From an uncultured Eubacterium sp. (GTDB lineage: Bacteria; Bacillota; Clostridia; Lachnospirales; Lachnospiraceae): a stretch of DNA of 58,867 nucleotides. The notes under the pieces are model-generated. The model worked only from the letters and a program-made list of their open reading frames with translations, had not been told where the DNA came from and searched no databases. Made by a program: the position numbers and the translations under genes. The stretch spans positions 16,044 to 74,910 of the forward strand of contig CAJTTQ010000004.1 of NCBI GenBank assembly GCA_910579145.1, given 5' to 3'. Shown one piece after another: positions 57,839 to 58,867 of the stretch. Positions within the stretch are counted from its first letter, which is position 1. The number at the start of each line of letters is the position of its first letter.

Positions 57839-58516
57839 ATGCAGTACGAAATTAAAGGAACACCACTTCCTGTGGTAGAATGCACACTGGATGCGGGAGA
57901 AAGTATCATTTGTGAGTCTGGAGCCATGAGCTGGATGACAGATAACATGCAGATGGAGACATCCGGCGGCGGTATCGGAAAGATGTTTTCAAAGGCGCTG
58001 TCCGGCGAGAATATGTTCCAAAACCGTTACACCGCGCAGGGGAAGCCTGGCTCGATCGCGTTCGCTTCGAGTTTTCCGGGAGACATCATCGCTGTGGAGA
58101 TCCGCCCGGGACAGGAGGTCATCTGTCAGAAGTCCGCGTTCCTGGCATCGACTTCTGGAGTGGAACTTTCCATCTTCTTCCAGAAGAAACTTGGATCCGG
58201 CTTTTTTGGCGGCGAGGGCTTTATCATGCAGAAGCTGTCCGGAAACGGCACGGCCTTCCTCGAAATCGACGGCTCTGTCGTCACGAAAGAACTGGCTGCC
58301 GGCGAAAAGATCACGATCGATACCGGATATCTCGCGATGATGGACGGCACCTGTTCGGTGGACATCGTTACCGTAAAAGGACTCAAAAATAAGCTTCTCG
58401 GCGGCGAAGGCTTCTTCAATACAGTTGTGACCGGCCCTGGCAGGGTATCTCTCCAGACGATGCCTGCCGTTCAGGTAGCAAGTGTATTGAGTCCATTCAT
58501 TTCTACCGGGAATTAA
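57839..58516 (+). CDS. AIM24/TIGR00266-family protein
   Basis: Protein of 225 residues in the AIM24 beta-barrel family (tryptophan RNA-binding attenuator-like fold). Typical lines are LDAGESIICESGAMSWMTDN, GKPGSIAFASSFPGDIIAVE and GGEGFIMQKLSGNGTAFLEI, with a Gly-rich end. Soluble, no signal peptide. Function is unknown in bacteria; the mitochondrial relative supports membrane organisation. ATG after AAAGAGGG, 20 bases after thiN. Confidence 0.92.
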   Translation: MQYEIKGTPLPVVECTLDAGESIICESGAMSWMTDNMQMETSGGGIGKMFSKALSGENMFQNRYTAQGKPGSIAFASSFPGDIIAVEIRPGQEVICQKSAFLASTSGVELSIFFQKKLGSGFFGGEGFIMQKLSGNGTAFLEIDGSVVTKELAAGEKITIDTGYLAMMDGTCSVDIVTVKGLKNKLLGGEGFFNTVVTGPGRVSLQTMPAVQVASVLSPFISTGN

Positions 58517-58556
58517 AGAGACATCGATATCTTTTGACATTGACGATGAGTAAAAA

Positions 58557-58594
58557 AACCGCCCCTCTGCTCTTTTCTGAGTTTCGGGGCGGTT
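58557..58594 (-). terminator. Minus-strand terminator-like hairpin
   Basis: AACCGCCCC (58557-58565) pairs with GGGGCGGTT (58586-58594). The T run (seven T) is on the minus strand; the plus strand continues GAAACTTTC. The plus-strand AIM24 gene gains little from it, and no minus-strand gene is seen to the right. Confidence 0.6.
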
Positions 58595-58699
58595 GAAACT
58601 TTCAAGTTCGAATATTTTTTCTCTTTCCGGATACACTAATCTTATCAGTTCCGCAGTAAACAAATAATTTTACGCAATCTGTGCAGAAACGAGGTTCAT

Positions 58700-58867
58700 A
58701 TGGAAAAAAAAGATGTTTTTACCAACTGCCACCGAACGACAGGCAGGCACAATCAGTCAAACAACATTCCCGGAGCTTCGGATGATTCCGATCAGGATTC
58801 CTCCACTTCAAAATATACCGTAAAAGAGGATCAGAGGGAACGAAAAGATGGACCCGGCGGTGACTGA
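58700..58867 (+). CDS. Small hydrophilic protein, unrecognised
   Basis: The frame has 55 codons plus TGA and ends exactly at the last base. ATG at 58700 follows GTGCAGAAACGAGG, the same ribosome-site element as several other genes here, which supports it as a real gene. The product is highly polar (Asp/Ser/Lys/Asn-rich), has one cysteine (C10) and ends RKDGPGGD. No signal peptide or helix. Short Firmicute proteins ending in (K/R)DGPGG are common and unassigned. Confidence 0.55.
   Translation: MEKKDVFTNCHRTTGRHNQSNNIPGASDDSDQDSSTSKYTVKEDQRERKDGPGGD

Noticed and set aside
57989..58663. 224-codon open frame opposite the AIM24-family gene
   Set aside because: Antisense to a conserved coding frame; its start region lies in the intergenic DNA without a ribosome site, and the product looks like no family.
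1..58867. CRISPR array, tRNA/rRNA genes, insertion sequences, prophage or att sites
   Set aside because: Reading both strands showed no regularly spaced identical repeats, no cloverleaf or CCA-ended genes, no transposase or integrase frames and no flanking direct repeats.

Overview
The window reads as a chromosomal segment of an anaerobic, spore-forming Firmicute, most likely a Lachnospiraceae-type Clostridium. Support comes from a class III (oxygen-sensitive) ribonucleotide reductase, NfnAB electron bifurcation, the spore protease YyaC, a Tyr T-box leader, a CIRCE-controlled hrcA-grpE-dnaK-dnaJ operon, VanRS-like and ABC-F antibiotic-response genes, and several small families (DUF951, DUF5711, DUF1294, CGCAxxGCC) typical of that group. 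No rRNA, tRNA, CRISPR array, IS element or prophage was recognised. Species cannot be named from the sequence alone.

Layout. 1-1768: a secreted repeat protein that runs off the left edge. 1.9-8.1 kb: metG; a leader with a micro-ORF and terminator in front of an antibiotic-resistance-type ABC-F ATPase; a truncated MNT nucleotidyltransferase; an orphan VanR/VanS-like two-component system; DUF1294. 8.1-12.7 kb: two separate ECF sigma/anti-sigma modules (one anti-sigma is RsgI-like) flanking a Cys/His-rich secreted repeat protein. 12.8-16.8 kb: a MacB-type ABC exporter operon with a membrane-anchored surface protein in place of MacA. 17.1-20.1 kb: an AraC-GyrI regulator, MATE pump and GyrI-like drug-binding protein. 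20.2-24.6 kb: tyrS with its T-box, an unknown acidic protein, a lipoprotein prolyl isomerase and a triple-PepSY protein. 24.7-30.1 kb: an operon with the complete STM4011-STM4015 set of functionally unassigned genes (two radical SAM enzymes, a sulfatase-like hydrolase, an ATP-grasp-like protein and a leucine-rich protein) behind two small genes. 30.2-32.5 kb: nrdD under two NrdR boxes. 32.6-38.3 kb: rpsF-ssb-rpsR, gdpP, dnaB (rplI missing from its usual place) and a MerR-like gene. 38.4-47.5 kb: an Ig-like secreted protein, the heat-shock operon, CvpA, DUF5711 and a membrane protein with a degenerate JAMM/MPN-like domain. 47.7-55.5 kb: yyaC, and on the other strand a close-packed seven-gene string nfnA-nfnB-GGDEF-pfkA-dnaX-ybaB-recR. 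55.7-58.9 kb: CGCAxxGCC protein, Mrp/NBP35 ATPase, thiamine pyrophosphokinase, AIM24-type protein and a small hydrophilic ORF ending at the last base.

How the parts work together. A theme of the left third is sensing of cell-envelope and ribosome-targeting stress: ABC-F with a probable attenuator, VanRS-like proteins with no van resistance genes beside them, a MacB-like exporter whose upstream region carries VanR-box-like repeats, and an AraC/MATE/GyrI cassette with a terminator-containing leader. The STM4011-4015 operon is the best candidate for an undescribed biochemical system. A recurring element of the form (hairpin)-GCGCAGAAAYGAGG-ATG, or shorter versions of it, supplies the ribosome binding site of several unrelated genes and is not explained by the gene families themselves.
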